Positions 51,347 to 60,355 of a stretch of 64,000 bases of DNA are shown piece by piece. The stretch is from Tateyamaria sp. ANG-S1 (lineage in GTDB: Bacteria; Pseudomonadota; Alphaproteobacteria; Rhodobacterales; Rhodobacteraceae). A program made the position numbers and the translations under genes. The first letter of the stretch is position 1. Every line of letters begins with the position of its first letter. Location: the NCBI RefSeq assembly GCF_000814025.1, contig NZ_JWLL01000003.1, positions 536,373 through 600,372 on the forward strand, read 5' to 3'. Below the pieces are notes generated by a model that saw only the letters and a list, made by a program, of their open reading frames with translations, was not told the DNA's origin and made no database searches.

Positions 51347-51375
51347 GGCCTGTCGCAGATGCGACGGGCCTTTTT
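51347..51375 (+). terminator. Terminator after flp copy 2
   Basis: GGCCTGTCGC and GCGACGGGCC form a 10-bp stem (one G-U) with loop agat, followed by five T residues. It separates both pilin genes from cpaB. Confidence 0.88.
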
Positions 51376-51506
51376 CGTCTGCCAACCAGACAGCTGTTGC
51401 CCCGGACCTTCCCCATCCCTTCCCTGAAATCGACACATTCTACTGTCACTTAGATCGCAAGAGGTTCCGTCCGTTCCGGCCAGGGCCCGAGCAATGAGGT
51501 GCTGAA

Positions 51507-52364
51507 ATGCGAATGGTATTTGGATTGGTCTTGCTGTCCGGGATCGCCCTGGCCGGTGGAGCCGTGTACATGGCCAAGAACTATATCGGGCAATATCAGG
51601 TGGCTCTGGCTGCCGAACGGGCGCAACGTGACAAAATCGTGCCAACAGTGCCCGTCTACGTGGCTGAGCGGCAACTGAAATACGGTGAGGTCATCGCAGA
51701 AGAAGACGTGCGCAAAGTCGATTGGCCCGAGACCGCCCTGCCCGAAGGTGCCTTCACCGCGGACAACCCACTGTTTGTCGAAGGGGCGACAGGCCCCCGC
51801 TACGTACTGCGCACAATGGAAAAACACGAGGCCGTGCTGGCCATAAAAGTCACTGACCCCGGTGAAGAGGCCGGTCTGACCTCACGTCTTGAACGCGGCA
51901 TGCGCGCCTTTGCAATCCGGGTTGACGTTGCGTCCGGCGTATCCGGCTTCCTGCGCCCTGGCGACCGGGTCGATGTCTATTGGACGGGCCGTGTGGACAA
52001 GGATCTTGGGGCCGCACGCGGTGAAGTAACCAAACTGATACAGCCCGCCATCCAGTTGATTGCCATCGACCAGAATGCGGCAGGCGATCTTGACGGCGCA
52101 AACATCGCGCAGACGGTGACAGTGGCTGTACTGCCAGCCCAAGTCGCGAAACTGGCACAGGCCCAGTCCACCGGACGGCTGTCGCTGTCACTGGTCGGTG
52201 CGCAGGACGACACCGTTGCCGGTGCCATCGAAGTCGATCAACGCGCCCTCCTCGGTATTGAAGCCAAAGAGGCGAAGGTCGAGATCGAAGAAGAAAAGAC
52301 CTGCTCCATACGGACACGTCGTGGCGCCGAGGTTGTACAAATACCAATCCCCTGCACAAACTGA
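51507..52364 (+). CDS. cpaB: Tad pilus assembly protein CpaB/RcpC
   Basis: A 285-residue protein with an N-terminal membrane anchor (FGLVLLSGIALAGGAVYMAK). A SAF domain follows (VPVYVAERQLKYGEVIAEED), then MRAFAIRVDVASGVSGFLRP and GDRVDVYWTG, the CpaB core. It sits in the periplasm and joins the secretin to the inner-membrane parts. The ATG 51507 follows GAGGTG. It starts the assembly part of the locus after the two pilin terminators. A hairpin (52387-52415) follows the stop. Confidence 0.93.
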   Translation: MRMVFGLVLLSGIALAGGAVYMAKNYIGQYQVALAAERAQRDKIVPTVPVYVAERQLKYGEVIAEEDVRKVDWPETALPEGAFTADNPLFVEGATGPRYVLRTMEKHEAVLAIKVTDPGEEAGLTSRLERGMRAFAIRVDVASGVSGFLRPGDRVDVYWTGRVDKDLGAARGEVTKLIQPAIQLIAIDQNAAGDLDGANIAQTVTVAVLPAQVAKLAQAQSTGRLSLSLVGAQDDTVAGAIEVDQRALLGIEAKEAKVEIEEEKTCSIRTRRGAEVVQIPIPCTN

Positions 52365-52386
52365 CCCCTCATTTCAAACACTTACG

Positions 52387-52415
52387 ACCGGCGTCTCCCA
52401 TGGTGGCGCCGGTTT
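52387..52415 (+). other. Hairpin between cpaB and cpaC
   Basis: ACCGGCG (52387-52393) pairs with CGCCGGT (52407-52413), followed by TT then CG. The loop is 13 bases and can pair partly. It may reduce or stop transcription after cpaB; the T-run is short. Confidence 0.5.
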
Positions 52416-52560
52416 CGTGTGTGGTTCTGTTGCCAGTTATCCACATAAAAGAATCGCCTGAAGCCGTTGATTATTGCAAAAAAATCGAAACTGCCGCATT
52501 GTGATGCAAATCGCGGGCACCAAGACCCGACACCGAGGCGTGATCAAAAAGGCAGGTCAC

Positions 52561-53988
52561 ATGAACATTGACGGAATTTTCAAAGCGGCCCTGTTGGGGC
52601 TGTGTTTTGCTGCAAGCCCTATCGTGGAAACCGCTCAGGCGGAAAACCTGCGCGTGGTACGCAAGTCAACGGAATCCACTCTGAACGTGCCGATGAACCG
52701 CGCGGTCGTTGTGGAAAGCGAAACGGCCTTTGCCGAACTTAGCATCGCAAATCCGGCCATCGCCGACATCTCATCGCTCAGTGATCGCACAATCTACGTC
52801 TTGGGCAAGGCTCCGGGTCTGACGACCCTGACCCTGCTTGATGCCAACGGGCGGCTGATCACCAATGTGAACGTCCGGGTGTCCGCCGACATCTCCGAGT
52901 TCAAGGAGCGGCTGCGCCAGATCCTGCCCGGTGAAAAGATCGAAGTGCGCACCGCGAATGATGGCATTGTGCTTTCGGGCATCGTGTCTTCTGCGGCGCG
53001 TCTGCAGCGTGCGCTGGACCTGGCCGAACGCTATGCCGAAGGACGTGTCAGCAACCTAATGAGTGTCGGCGGCATCCAGCAGGTGATGCTCAAGGTGCGG
53101 TTTGCTGAAATGAACCGCTCTGTGTCGAAGTCGCTCAGTTCATCACTGTCACTTGGTGGTTCAGTCCTGTCTGGTGACGTGGGCCTGCGCGGCGGTACGG
53201 GTACAACGATTGGCGAAGGCGGTGTCGCCTCCAGCCTGGGCGGCGCGTTGCCCGGCTCCAACGCGAACGCTGGTGCGATCCTCTTTGGCTTCAACGCGGG
53301 CAACACCCAGGTGGGCCTGTTGCTGGAAGCACTTGAAACAAAAGGGGTTGTGCGCACCCTTGCTGAACCGAACCTCGTTGCCCTTTCGGGTCAGGAAGCC
53401 CGCTTCCTCGCTGGTGGCGAATACCCCGTCCCCGTCGCACAGGAAGACGGCGTAATCACCATCGAGTTCAAGCCTTTCGGCATCCAGCTCAACTTCATCC
53501 CCCGCGTCGTGGACAAGGACCTGATCAACCTGGAGCTTGAAGCAACAGTGTCTTCGATTGATCCCACCAACGGGATCACCATTGACGGATTCACAGTCGA
53601 TGCGTTCAGCGTGCGCGAGACGGCCACCACGGTCGAGTTGCGAGATGGCGAAAGCTTTGCCATTGCGGGGCTGTTGCAAGACAACTTCATGGACGAGAAC
53701 AACCAGCTTCCATGGCTCGGCGATGTGCCGGTGCTTGGCGCCCTCTTCCGCTCGGCCTCGTATCAGCGGGACCAGTCCGAATTGGTGATCATCATCACCA
53801 CACACCTTGTTTCCCCCGTCCGTGGCGACGCGCTTGCGCTGCCCACGGATCGGATCAAACCGCCAAGCGAACGGGATCTTTTCCTCTATGGCCGCACTGC
53901 CGCAGGCACACGTCCCCCAAAACAGGGCGCTGCGGGTGAGGTTGCCAAACAGGACTTCTCCGGCTCATATGGCTACGTGTTGGACTAA
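52561..53988 (+). CDS. cpaC: Tad pilus secretin CpaC/RcpA
   Basis: A 475-residue outer-membrane secretin. A signal peptide (MNIDGIFKAALLGLCFAASP) is followed by an N-terminal secretin-associated domain (VVVESETAFAELSIANPAIA), a BON-like part (IVSSAARLQRALDLAERYAE) and the secretin core with LAEPNLVALSGQEARFLAGG, EYPVPVAQ, and the end DVPVLGALFRSASYQRDQSE then LVIIITTHLV. It forms the outer-membrane ring through which the pilus exits. I use ATG 52561; the earlier in-frame reading spoils the signal peptide. Confidence 0.95.
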   Translation: MNIDGIFKAALLGLCFAASPIVETAQAENLRVVRKSTESTLNVPMNRAVVVESETAFAELSIANPAIADISSLSDRTIYVLGKAPGLTTLTLLDANGRLITNVNVRVSADISEFKERLRQILPGEKIEVRTANDGIVLSGIVSSAARLQRALDLAERYAEGRVSNLMSVGGIQQVMLKVRFAEMNRSVSKSLSSSLSLGGSVLSGDVGLRGGTGTTIGEGGVASSLGGALPGSNANAGAILFGFNAGNTQVGLLLEALETKGVVRTLAEPNLVALSGQEARFLAGGEYPVPVAQEDGVITIEFKPFGIQLNFIPRVVDKDLINLELEATVSSIDPTNGITIDGFTVDAFSVRETATTVELRDGESFAIAGLLQDNFMDENNQLPWLGDVPVLGALFRSASYQRDQSELVIIITTHLVSPVRGDALALPTDRIKPPSERDLFLYGRTAAGTRPPKQGAAGEVAKQDFSGSYGYVLD

Positions 53989-53998
53989 GGACAGGGCC

Positions 53999-54664
53999 AT
54001 GAAACCGATTTTCACCGTTGCAGTGGCAGGCACCCTCGCCCTTGGCGCGTGTGGCCCATCTAACGACCCAGTCTACACCCAGTTCTATCGCGAAGCAGGC
54101 GCGCTGGTCGACACGGGCCATTTTGGCAACGCCACAGCAAACAACACCCTGCTTCTGACCGGTGAACGCCAATACACGTTTGATCTGGCGCAGCGTTTTG
54201 CGTCTGAAGTCGGCACAACGGTCAATTTCGCGTTCAACTCGTCGCAACTGGACGCCGGTGCACGCGACGCGCTGCGTGAACAGGCGCGTTGGATCCGCCA
54301 GTTCCCCGAGATTCGCTTCCGGGTCTATGGCCACACCGATGCGGTGGGTTCGGCTGCATATAACAAGCGCCTCGGTCTCGCCCGGGCCAACGCCGTCGTT
54401 CACTACCTGACAACCCAAGGCATCAGCCGGTCCCGGCTCGAAGCGGTCGCATCATTTGGTGAAACCCAGCCCCTGATCGTCACCCAAGGCCGCGAGCGCC
54501 GCAACCGCCGCACCGTGACCGAGGTCAGCGGCTTCGTGAAATCGCATCCCACCGTGCTTGACGGCAAGTACGCACAGATCATTTACCGCGACTATGTCGA
54601 GTCGGGCGTCGCCCAGACAGGGCTGACCGGAAACTCCGGCGGCGAGTTCAAGACCAGCCAATAA
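53999..54664 (+). CDS. OmpA-domain lipoprotein of the Tad locus
   Basis: A 221-residue protein. The signal MKPIFTVAVAGTLALGACGP has the lipobox LGAC. The C-terminal half is an OmpA-like peptidoglycan-binding domain: VNFAFNSSQLDAGARDALRE, FRVYGHTDAVGSAAYNKRLG, LARANAVVHYLTTQGISRSR and QGRERRNRRTVTEV. It should anchor the pilus machine to the wall. It takes the place where CpaD-like lipoproteins are coded in other tad operons; I see no cpaD here. It starts 10 bp after cpaC and is followed by a strong terminator. Confidence 0.9.
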   Translation: MKPIFTVAVAGTLALGACGPSNDPVYTQFYREAGALVDTGHFGNATANNTLLLTGERQYTFDLAQRFASEVGTTVNFAFNSSQLDAGARDALREQARWIRQFPEIRFRVYGHTDAVGSAAYNKRLGLARANAVVHYLTTQGISRSRLEAVASFGETQPLIVTQGRERRNRRTVTEVSGFVKSHPTVLDGKYAQIIYRDYVESGVAQTGLTGNSGGEFKTSQ

Positions 54665-54680
54665 ACGGCATAAATCCACG

Positions 54681-54718
54681 TAAAGGGTCCGCAGACAATC
54701 CTGTCCGCGGACCCTTTA
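54681..54718 (+). terminator. Strong terminator inside the Tad locus
   Basis: TAAAGGGTCCGC (54681-54692) and GCGGACCCTTTA (54707-54718) form a 12-bp stem with an inner GACA/TGTC stem, followed by TCGTTTTG. It divides cpaBC-ompA from cpaEF-tadBC, so cpaE needs its own promoter or read-through. Confidence 0.85.
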
Positions 54719-54892
54719 TCGTTTTGAGATACCCAACAATTGGAGTTTTTTGGCCCAAATCTCGCCTGAATTCGCTGCGACAACCGCCCCAGAGGACACC
54801 TATGCCCGGTGAAAACCACCAGGCGAGAGCGCCCGCCCCCGTCGACAAACACGACACCGGGGCACGCTCTTTGAACAAAGGGAAAGTGGGCA

Positions 54893-56131
54893 ATGAGCAG
54901 TGTAATGCCACAACCGGAAACGGCCCCGATCACGGCCTGCACCATCAGCCGCGATGTGCAGAATTTCGACCTGCTGATCGAGGACATGGAACACGCTCTG
55001 GGTGAAGCATGGGGCGATCTCGGCTTTGCCGAGGCATTGGCCTTTTTCAACCAGCCCGAAGCCGAAGCCATGGAGTTCGTGGCGCTCGCCCTGGATGAAG
55101 AGGATGAGGACAATCTGGTTCTGCTGGGCGAAATCATCACCCAGGCCAAGTCACGCGGCATCAGGGTGATCCTGATCGCCGAAGACGTCACGCCCGCCGC
55201 ACTGCATCAACTGCTGCGCCAGGGCGCCGACGAATTCGTCCCGTACCCCCTGCCCGAAGGGGAATTGCAACAGGCCATCGACCGCCTGCAATCCGCTGGA
55301 CAGCCGCAGCCTGCCGACAATGAGCGCACGGCCAACCTGAAATCGGGCACCGACAAGCAAGGTGCCGTGTTTGTCTGCCATGGCGTGGCAGGCGGCACCG
55401 GGGCCACCACGCTCGCCGTGAACCTCGCATGGGAGCTGGCCTTGCTCTGCCAGGGCGACACCCCGTCCGTGTGCCTTCTCGACTTTGACCTGCAATTCGG
55501 CTCCGCTTCCACATATCTCGACCTGCCCCGCCGCGAGGCCGTGTTCGAAATGCTGTCGGACACCGAAAGCATGGATGACGAAATCTTTGGCCAGTCACTG
55601 CTGACGTTCGAGGATAAGCTGCAGGTTCTGACCGCGCCATCGGACATGATCCCCCTGGATCTGGTCACGTCCGAGGACATCACCCGCATCGTCGACATGG
55701 CCCGCGCGCATTTCGACTATGTCGTAATCGACATGCCCTCGACCCTCGTGCAATGGACCGAAACGGTGCTGAATGCCGCGCATCTCTACTTCACCACGCT
55801 CGAAATGGACATGCGCTCTGCCCAGAACACACTGCGGTTCAAGCGCGCCCTGCAGTCCGAAGAGCTGCCCATCGAAAAGCTGCGCTACGTACTAAACCGC
55901 GCGCCGAAATTCACCGATCTGGGCGGCAAGGCACGGGTGAAACGCCTGTCCGAAAGCCTCGACATCTCGGTCGAGGTGCAATTGCCCGATGGCGGCAAAC
56001 CGATCAGCCAGGGCGCCGATCACGGCGTGCCGCTGGCCACCTCGGCCACCAAGAACCCGCTGCGCCGCGAAATCGCCAAGCTTGCAGCCTCAATCCACGA
56101 ACTCAGCGAGGACCACGCCAAAGCGGCGTGA
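54893..56131 (+). CDS. cpaE: Tad pilus localisation ATPase CpaE/TadZ
   Basis: A 412-residue protein. The N-terminal receiver-like domain spans about residues 20-140 (GIRVILIAEDVTPAALHQLL, GADEFVPYPLPEGELQQAID). The C-terminal ParA/MinD-type domain begins at about 155 with CHGVAGGTGATTLAVNLAWE, a Walker A without the usual deviant first Lys, then VCLLDFDLQFGSASTYLDL and DYVVIDMPSTLVQWTETVLN. TadZ proteins place the pilus machine, often at the pole. The start is the ATG at 54893 after a GGGAAAGTGGG stretch. It is 23 bp upstream of cpaF. Confidence 0.93.
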   Translation: MSSVMPQPETAPITACTISRDVQNFDLLIEDMEHALGEAWGDLGFAEALAFFNQPEAEAMEFVALALDEEDEDNLVLLGEIITQAKSRGIRVILIAEDVTPAALHQLLRQGADEFVPYPLPEGELQQAIDRLQSAGQPQPADNERTANLKSGTDKQGAVFVCHGVAGGTGATTLAVNLAWELALLCQGDTPSVCLLDFDLQFGSASTYLDLPRREAVFEMLSDTESMDDEIFGQSLLTFEDKLQVLTAPSDMIPLDLVTSEDITRIVDMARAHFDYVVIDMPSTLVQWTETVLNAAHLYFTTLEMDMRSAQNTLRFKRALQSEELPIEKLRYVLNRAPKFTDLGGKARVKRLSESLDISVEVQLPDGGKPISQGADHGVPLATSATKNPLRREIAKLAASIHELSEDHAKAA

Positions 56132-56154
56132 TCCGACAATCCGGGGGTCCCTCG

Positions 56155-57585
56155 ATGTTTTCCAAGTACAAAAAAGCCGCGCCAAAGACAGCCGCCGCTC
56201 CCGAGGAGAAGGTGGCCGAACTGCCCAAGGCCGACGACAAGCCCAAGATCGCGCGCAAGGCGGCTCCGGCCAAATCCGCAACAGTCACGCCTATGGACAA
56301 AGAGCGTAAGCGCAAGGAACGTCTGGGCGAAATCAAGCTCGAACTGCACCGTGCATTGCTCGATAACCTGAACCTCGCGGCGCTTGAACACGCCAGCGAA
56401 CAGGATCTGCGTCAGGAAATCAGCGCTATCTCCGCCGAGGTGCTGACCGAAAAGAACATCATCCTCAACCGCGAGGATCGCCAGACTCTGAACCAGGAAC
56501 TCTTTGACGAAGTGACGGGCCTTGGCCCGCTCGAAACGCTTCTGAAAGACGAAAGCGTCAACGATATCCTGGTCAACGGACCGCAACAGATCTTTGTCGA
56601 ACGCGCCGGTAAGCTCGAACTGACCGACATCACGTTCAAAGATGAACGCCACCTCCTGCGTATCATCGACAAGATCGTGAGCGCCGTGGGCCGCCGCGTC
56701 GATGAATCCAACCCCTATGTGGACGCCCGTTTGCAGGATGGTTCGCGTTTCAACGCCATGGTGCCACCCATCGCGGTGGACGGTAGCCTCGTCTCCATCC
56801 GGAAGTTCAAAAAGGACAAGCTCGGCATCGATGACCTGGTCAATTTCGGCGCCTTCACCGAGGAAATGGCCGCATATCTGCAAGCCGCCGTTGCCACGCG
56901 CCTCAACGTGATCGTCTCGGGCGGTACGGGTTCCGGTAAAACGACCACGCTCAACGCCCTGTCGTCCTTCATCGACAACGCCGAACGCATCCTGACTATC
57001 GAGGATACGGCCGAACTCCAGCTGCAACAGACCCATGTGGGCCGGATGGAAAGCCGCCCGCCCAACGTCGAAGGCAAGGGCGAGGTGTCGCCCCGCGACT
57101 GTCTGAAAAACGCGCTGCGGATGCGCCCCGACCGCATCATCGTGGGTGAGACGCGGGGCGAAGAAGTCATCGACATGCTCCAGGCTATGAACACCGGCCA
57201 CGACGGGTCGATGACCACGATCCACGCCAACTCCGCCCGCGATGGGGTCTCGCGCCTTGAAAACATGATCGCCATGGCCGGGATCGAAATGCCGATCAAG
57301 GCGGTCCGGTCCCAGATCTCGTCCGCTGTGAACCTCATCGTGCAGGCCTCGCGTCTGCAAGACGGCTCACGCCGCATGACATCCATCACGGAAATCACGG
57401 GGATGGAGGGCGACGTGATCTCCATGCAGGAAGTGTTCCGCTTTCAGCGTGTGGGCCTCACGCCCGACAACAAGATCATCGGTCACTTCACCGCCACCGG
57501 CGTGCGCTCGCACTATTCCGAACGCTTCCGCCTCTGGGGGTACGATTTGCCCGCATCCATCTACGAACCCGTCGCCGCCCAGTAA
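56155..57585 (+). CDS. cpaF: Tad pilus motor ATPase CpaF/TadA
   Basis: A 476-residue secretion ATPase. An Ala/Lys/Pro-rich N-terminus of about 50 residues is followed by the N-domain (LLKDESVNDILVNGPQQIFV) and the motor: Walker A IVSGGTGSGKTTTLNALSSF, Asp box ILTIEDTAELQLQQTHVGRM, Walker B DRIIVGETRGEEVIDMLQAM and His box GHDGSMTTIHANSARDGVSR. It drives Flp pilus extension and, in this family, also retraction. I use ATG 56155; a longer in-frame reading crosses the cpaE end. Confidence 0.96.
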   Translation: MFSKYKKAAPKTAAAPEEKVAELPKADDKPKIARKAAPAKSATVTPMDKERKRKERLGEIKLELHRALLDNLNLAALEHASEQDLRQEISAISAEVLTEKNIILNREDRQTLNQELFDEVTGLGPLETLLKDESVNDILVNGPQQIFVERAGKLELTDITFKDERHLLRIIDKIVSAVGRRVDESNPYVDARLQDGSRFNAMVPPIAVDGSLVSIRKFKKDKLGIDDLVNFGAFTEEMAAYLQAAVATRLNVIVSGGTGSGKTTTLNALSSFIDNAERILTIEDTAELQLQQTHVGRMESRPPNVEGKGEVSPRDCLKNALRMRPDRIIVGETRGEEVIDMLQAMNTGHDGSMTTIHANSARDGVSRLENMIAMAGIEMPIKAVRSQISSAVNLIVQASRLQDGSRRMTSITEITGMEGDVISMQEVFRFQRVGLTPDNKIIGHFTATGVRSHYSERFRLWGYDLPASIYEPVAAQ

Positions 57586-57628
57586 GGATGAGTTTTATGT
57601 CCTGTCATTTGTTATTTGGGGATCAAAA

Positions 57629-58594
57629 ATGAGCGCAGAACCAATTATCTACGGCCTGATCTTCATCGGCGTCCTCGTTTTGGTCGAGGGCCTATACCTC
57701 GTCGCCTTTGGCAAGTCCATCAGTCTCAACAGCCGCGTGAACCGTAGGCTGGAAATGCTGAACAAGGCCGGTGGAAGGCGCGAGGAAGTGCTCGAACAAC
57801 TCCGAAAGGAGATGCAGCAACACATGGGCGCGCGGTCCATCCCGCTCTACTCCCTTCTCGCCGACAAAGCGCAAAAGGCGGCCATTGCCTTCACACCGCA
57901 GCAACTGATCCTGATCATGGCGGGGCTCTCGGCCGTAGCCTTCATCGGTCTCAGCGTTGGCACAGCCACGGACACACCTGTCCGCGTCCTGCTGGCCATC
58001 GGCATCGGCATCGGCGCCGTCTATTTCTGGGTCTCGTCCAAAGCAGGCAAACGCCTGGCGATGATCGAAGAACAGCTGCCAGACGCGGTGGAACTCATGG
58101 TGCGCAGCTTGCGCGTCGGCCACCCGTTCAGCTCTGCCATCCAGATCGTGTCGAAAGAGGTACAGGACCCTCTGGCGTCGGAATTCGGACTGATCGCGGA
58201 CGAAGCCGCCTTCGGCCGCGACGTGGGCGAAAGCCTCAAGGATATGGCCGAACGGCTCGACATGCAGGACCTGCGCTTCCTATCGGTCGCCGTTACGATC
58301 CAGCAGCAATCGGGTGGTAACCTCGCCGAAATCCTCGCCGGTCTGGCGAAAGTGATCCGCGCCCGCTTCCGCCTGTTCCGTCGTGTCAAGGCGATCACGG
58401 CAGAGGCCAAGTGGTCCGGCAAATTCCTGTCCGCCTTCCCCATCGTGGCGCTGATCGTGATCAACGTGACCGACCCGCACTACTATGACGAAGTGCGCGA
58501 TCACGCCTTCTTCATCCCCGCCTGTATCGCGGTGGGCGTATTTCTCAGCGCCAACCTGTTCGTGATGCGCATGCTGACCAACATCAAAGTGTAA
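57629..58594 (+). CDS. tadB: Tad inner-membrane platform protein TadB
   Basis: A 321-residue T2SS-F family protein. It has an N-terminal span (IIYGLIFIGVLVLVEGLYLV), a pair of central spans, a cytoplasmic F domain with EEQLPDAVELMVRSLRVGHP and FSSAIQIVSKEVQDPLASEF, VTIQQQSGGNLAEILAGLAK, and C-terminal spans (FFIPACIAVGVFLSANLFVM). It forms the platform with TadC that CpaF works on. The ATG at 57629 follows GGGGATC. It starts 43 bp after cpaF and ends 11 bp before tadC. Confidence 0.95.
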   Translation: MSAEPIIYGLIFIGVLVLVEGLYLVAFGKSISLNSRVNRRLEMLNKAGGRREEVLEQLRKEMQQHMGARSIPLYSLLADKAQKAAIAFTPQQLILIMAGLSAVAFIGLSVGTATDTPVRVLLAIGIGIGAVYFWVSSKAGKRLAMIEEQLPDAVELMVRSLRVGHPFSSAIQIVSKEVQDPLASEFGLIADEAAFGRDVGESLKDMAERLDMQDLRFLSVAVTIQQQSGGNLAEILAGLAKVIRARFRLFRRVKAITAEAKWSGKFLSAFPIVALIVINVTDPHYYDEVRDHAFFIPACIAVGVFLSANLFVMRMLTNIKV

Positions 58595-58605
58595 GGAGCC
58601 GAAAA

Positions 58606-59586
58606 ATGGACGCCCTGCTGCAACCCATAACGGATATCCTTGGTCCCCTCGGTCCCATAGTGATCGCGGGCGTGCTTGGCCTGATGATGGTGGTGATCGT
58701 CGTCATCATGATGCTCAAGCAGCCCGAAGACCCCCTGACCAAGCTGAAAAAGGCGCAAAAAGGCGTGATCACAGGCGGGCCGCAAAAAGAGCGGCTGCGC
58801 CAGGGCGCACGGAACGAACAGCTTGAACGTTTCTCCAAATTCCTCGAACCCGAAGATGTCGAGGAAATGTCCAAGCGCCAGCTCACCCTGCGGCAGGCGG
58901 GCTATCAGTCGCGCGATGCCGTGCGCATGTTCCACGCCGCGCAATTCATTCTGGGTGTCGCCGGTCTGCTCCTCGGCGTCGTATACACCAACTTCATTGT
59001 GGAAACCGACACGCTCAGCACCCAGAAGATGATAATGTTCACGCTCGGCCCGGGCGGTCTTGGGTATTACCTGCCACAATACTGGGTGAACAAGCGCGTC
59101 ACCAAACGGCAAGAAGAAATCACCCAGGGCTTCCCGGATTCGCTCGATATGCTGCTTGTCTGTGTCGAGGCCGGGCAATCGTTGGATCAATCGATCACTC
59201 GCGTGGCGCATGAATTGCGCGCGTCTTATCCAGCCTTGGCCGACGAATTCATGGTCGTCAGCTACGAAATGAAAGCAGGCAAGGATAAAATCACGGTGCT
59301 GAATGACATGGGCGAACGCTGCGGCGTACAGGACGTGTCCAGCTTTGTCACCGTGCTGATCCAGTCGGCCAGTTTCGGTACCTCCATCGCCGAAGCCCTG
59401 CGCGTCTACGCAGGCGAGATGCGGGACAAGCGCGTGATGCGCGCCGAGGAAGCCGCCAACAAGCTGCCGACCAAGATGACGCTGGCGACCATGATGCTGA
59501 CTGTGCCGCCGCTGCTGATAATCCTTGTGGGTCCGTCGGCACACGGCATCACGCAATTGGGCAACCTCAGCAATCTTGGCAACTAG
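58606..59586 (+). CDS. tadC: Tad inner-membrane platform protein TadC
   Basis: A 326-residue T2SS-F family protein. It opens MDALLQPITDILGPLGPIVI with a first span (IVIAGVLGLMMVVIVVIMML), then a second region IMFTLGPGGLGYYLPQYWVN, the F domain (GFPDSLDMLLVCVEAGQSLD, SSFVTVLIQSASFGTSIAEA) and a last span (LATMMLTVPPLLIILVGPSA). It pairs with TadB. The stop is followed by a long GC-rich hairpin before the TPR genes. Confidence 0.95.
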   Translation: MDALLQPITDILGPLGPIVIAGVLGLMMVVIVVIMMLKQPEDPLTKLKKAQKGVITGGPQKERLRQGARNEQLERFSKFLEPEDVEEMSKRQLTLRQAGYQSRDAVRMFHAAQFILGVAGLLLGVVYTNFIVETDTLSTQKMIMFTLGPGGLGYYLPQYWVNKRVTKRQEEITQGFPDSLDMLLVCVEAGQSLDQSITRVAHELRASYPALADEFMVVSYEMKAGKDKITVLNDMGERCGVQDVSSFVTVLIQSASFGTSIAEALRVYAGEMRDKRVMRAEEAANKLPTKMTLATMMLTVPPLLIILVGPSAHGITQLGNLSNLGN

Positions 59587-59615
59587 GCCAGCGCCGAAAC
59601 CCATGCTAAGCAGTC

Positions 59616-59649
59616 TGCACCGTGCGGCCCAATCGGGGCGCACGGTGCA
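59616..59649 (+). other. Long hairpin after tadC
   Basis: TGCACCGTGCG (59616-59626) and CGCACGGTGCA (59639-59649) form an 11-bp stem, extended by CCC/GGG past one mismatch, loop aatc. No T-run follows. It may protect the tadC mRNA end or slow transcription into the TPR genes. Confidence 0.7.
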
Positions 59650-59679
59650 AGACGTTTGAGCAAACTGGCAAAGCCCACC

Positions 59680-60249
59680 ATGATCACAGGCATACGGGCC
59701 GGATGCGCCCTGATCCTCGCCCTTGCCGTTTCCGCCTGTGGTGAGCCGCGCATAGACGCCTCCCAGACCGGCCCCTTTGCGCCCGGTATCGACCGGCGCG
59801 CGCAAGGCGTTGACGGCGTCGAAGTGGGCCACCGCCTGATTGCGGCGGGCGAGTTCGAGCTGGCCATCCGCTCCTTCAACCGCGCCGCCCTCGACCGTGG
59901 CGGCTTTGATGCGGAAATCCTGTCAGGCCTGGGCACCGCCAATCTGGGCCTTGGTCGGCTCAACCAGGCCGAAAAGCTCCTGCGCCGCGCCACAACCGAA
60001 TTCGATCCCTATCCCGAAGACCTCAACAACCTGGGCGTTGTGCTGATGGAACGGGGTGAAACGTTCGAAGCGATCCAGATCTTCCGCAAGGCCTTCGCCC
60101 TCGATGACGGAGAAAGCACACTTATTCGGGATAATTTGCGCTTGGCACTCGCAAAATCCGAAAATTCTGCTACCGTGGAAATCAACGAGAACCAGTACAA
60201 ACTGGTCCGTCGAGGCAGCAGTGACTTTCTAATCCGCACTGCATCTTGA
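59680..60249 (+). CDS. TPR lipoprotein, Tad locus (first of two)
   Basis: About 189 residues. A signal peptide with lipobox (MITGIRAGCALILALAVSAC) precedes TPR repeats: GVEVGHRLIAAGEFELAIRS, EILSGLGTANLGLGRLNQAE and DLNNLGVVLMERGETFEAIQ. It fits TadD-like lipoproteins that help secretin assembly. I use ATG 59680, which puts the basic residues right before the hydrophobic stretch; a TTG eight codons earlier is possible. The C-terminal part (VEINENQYKLVRRGSSDFLI) has no repeat. It is followed by a second TPR gene. Confidence 0.85.
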   Translation: MITGIRAGCALILALAVSACGEPRIDASQTGPFAPGIDRRAQGVDGVEVGHRLIAAGEFELAIRSFNRAALDRGGFDAEILSGLGTANLGLGRLNQAEKLLRRATTEFDPYPEDLNNLGVVLMERGETFEAIQIFRKAFALDDGESTLIRDNLRLALAKSENSATVEINENQYKLVRRGSSDFLIRTAS

Positions 60250-60355
60250 TTTGCCACCCTGGGGGTGGGTCTGAGGCTGCGCTTTTCGGGGCGCAAAAGG
60301 GATGCGACCGTGCAGCAATAGCGCGGCGCGAACGAGCAGGAAAAAGGACGCAAAC

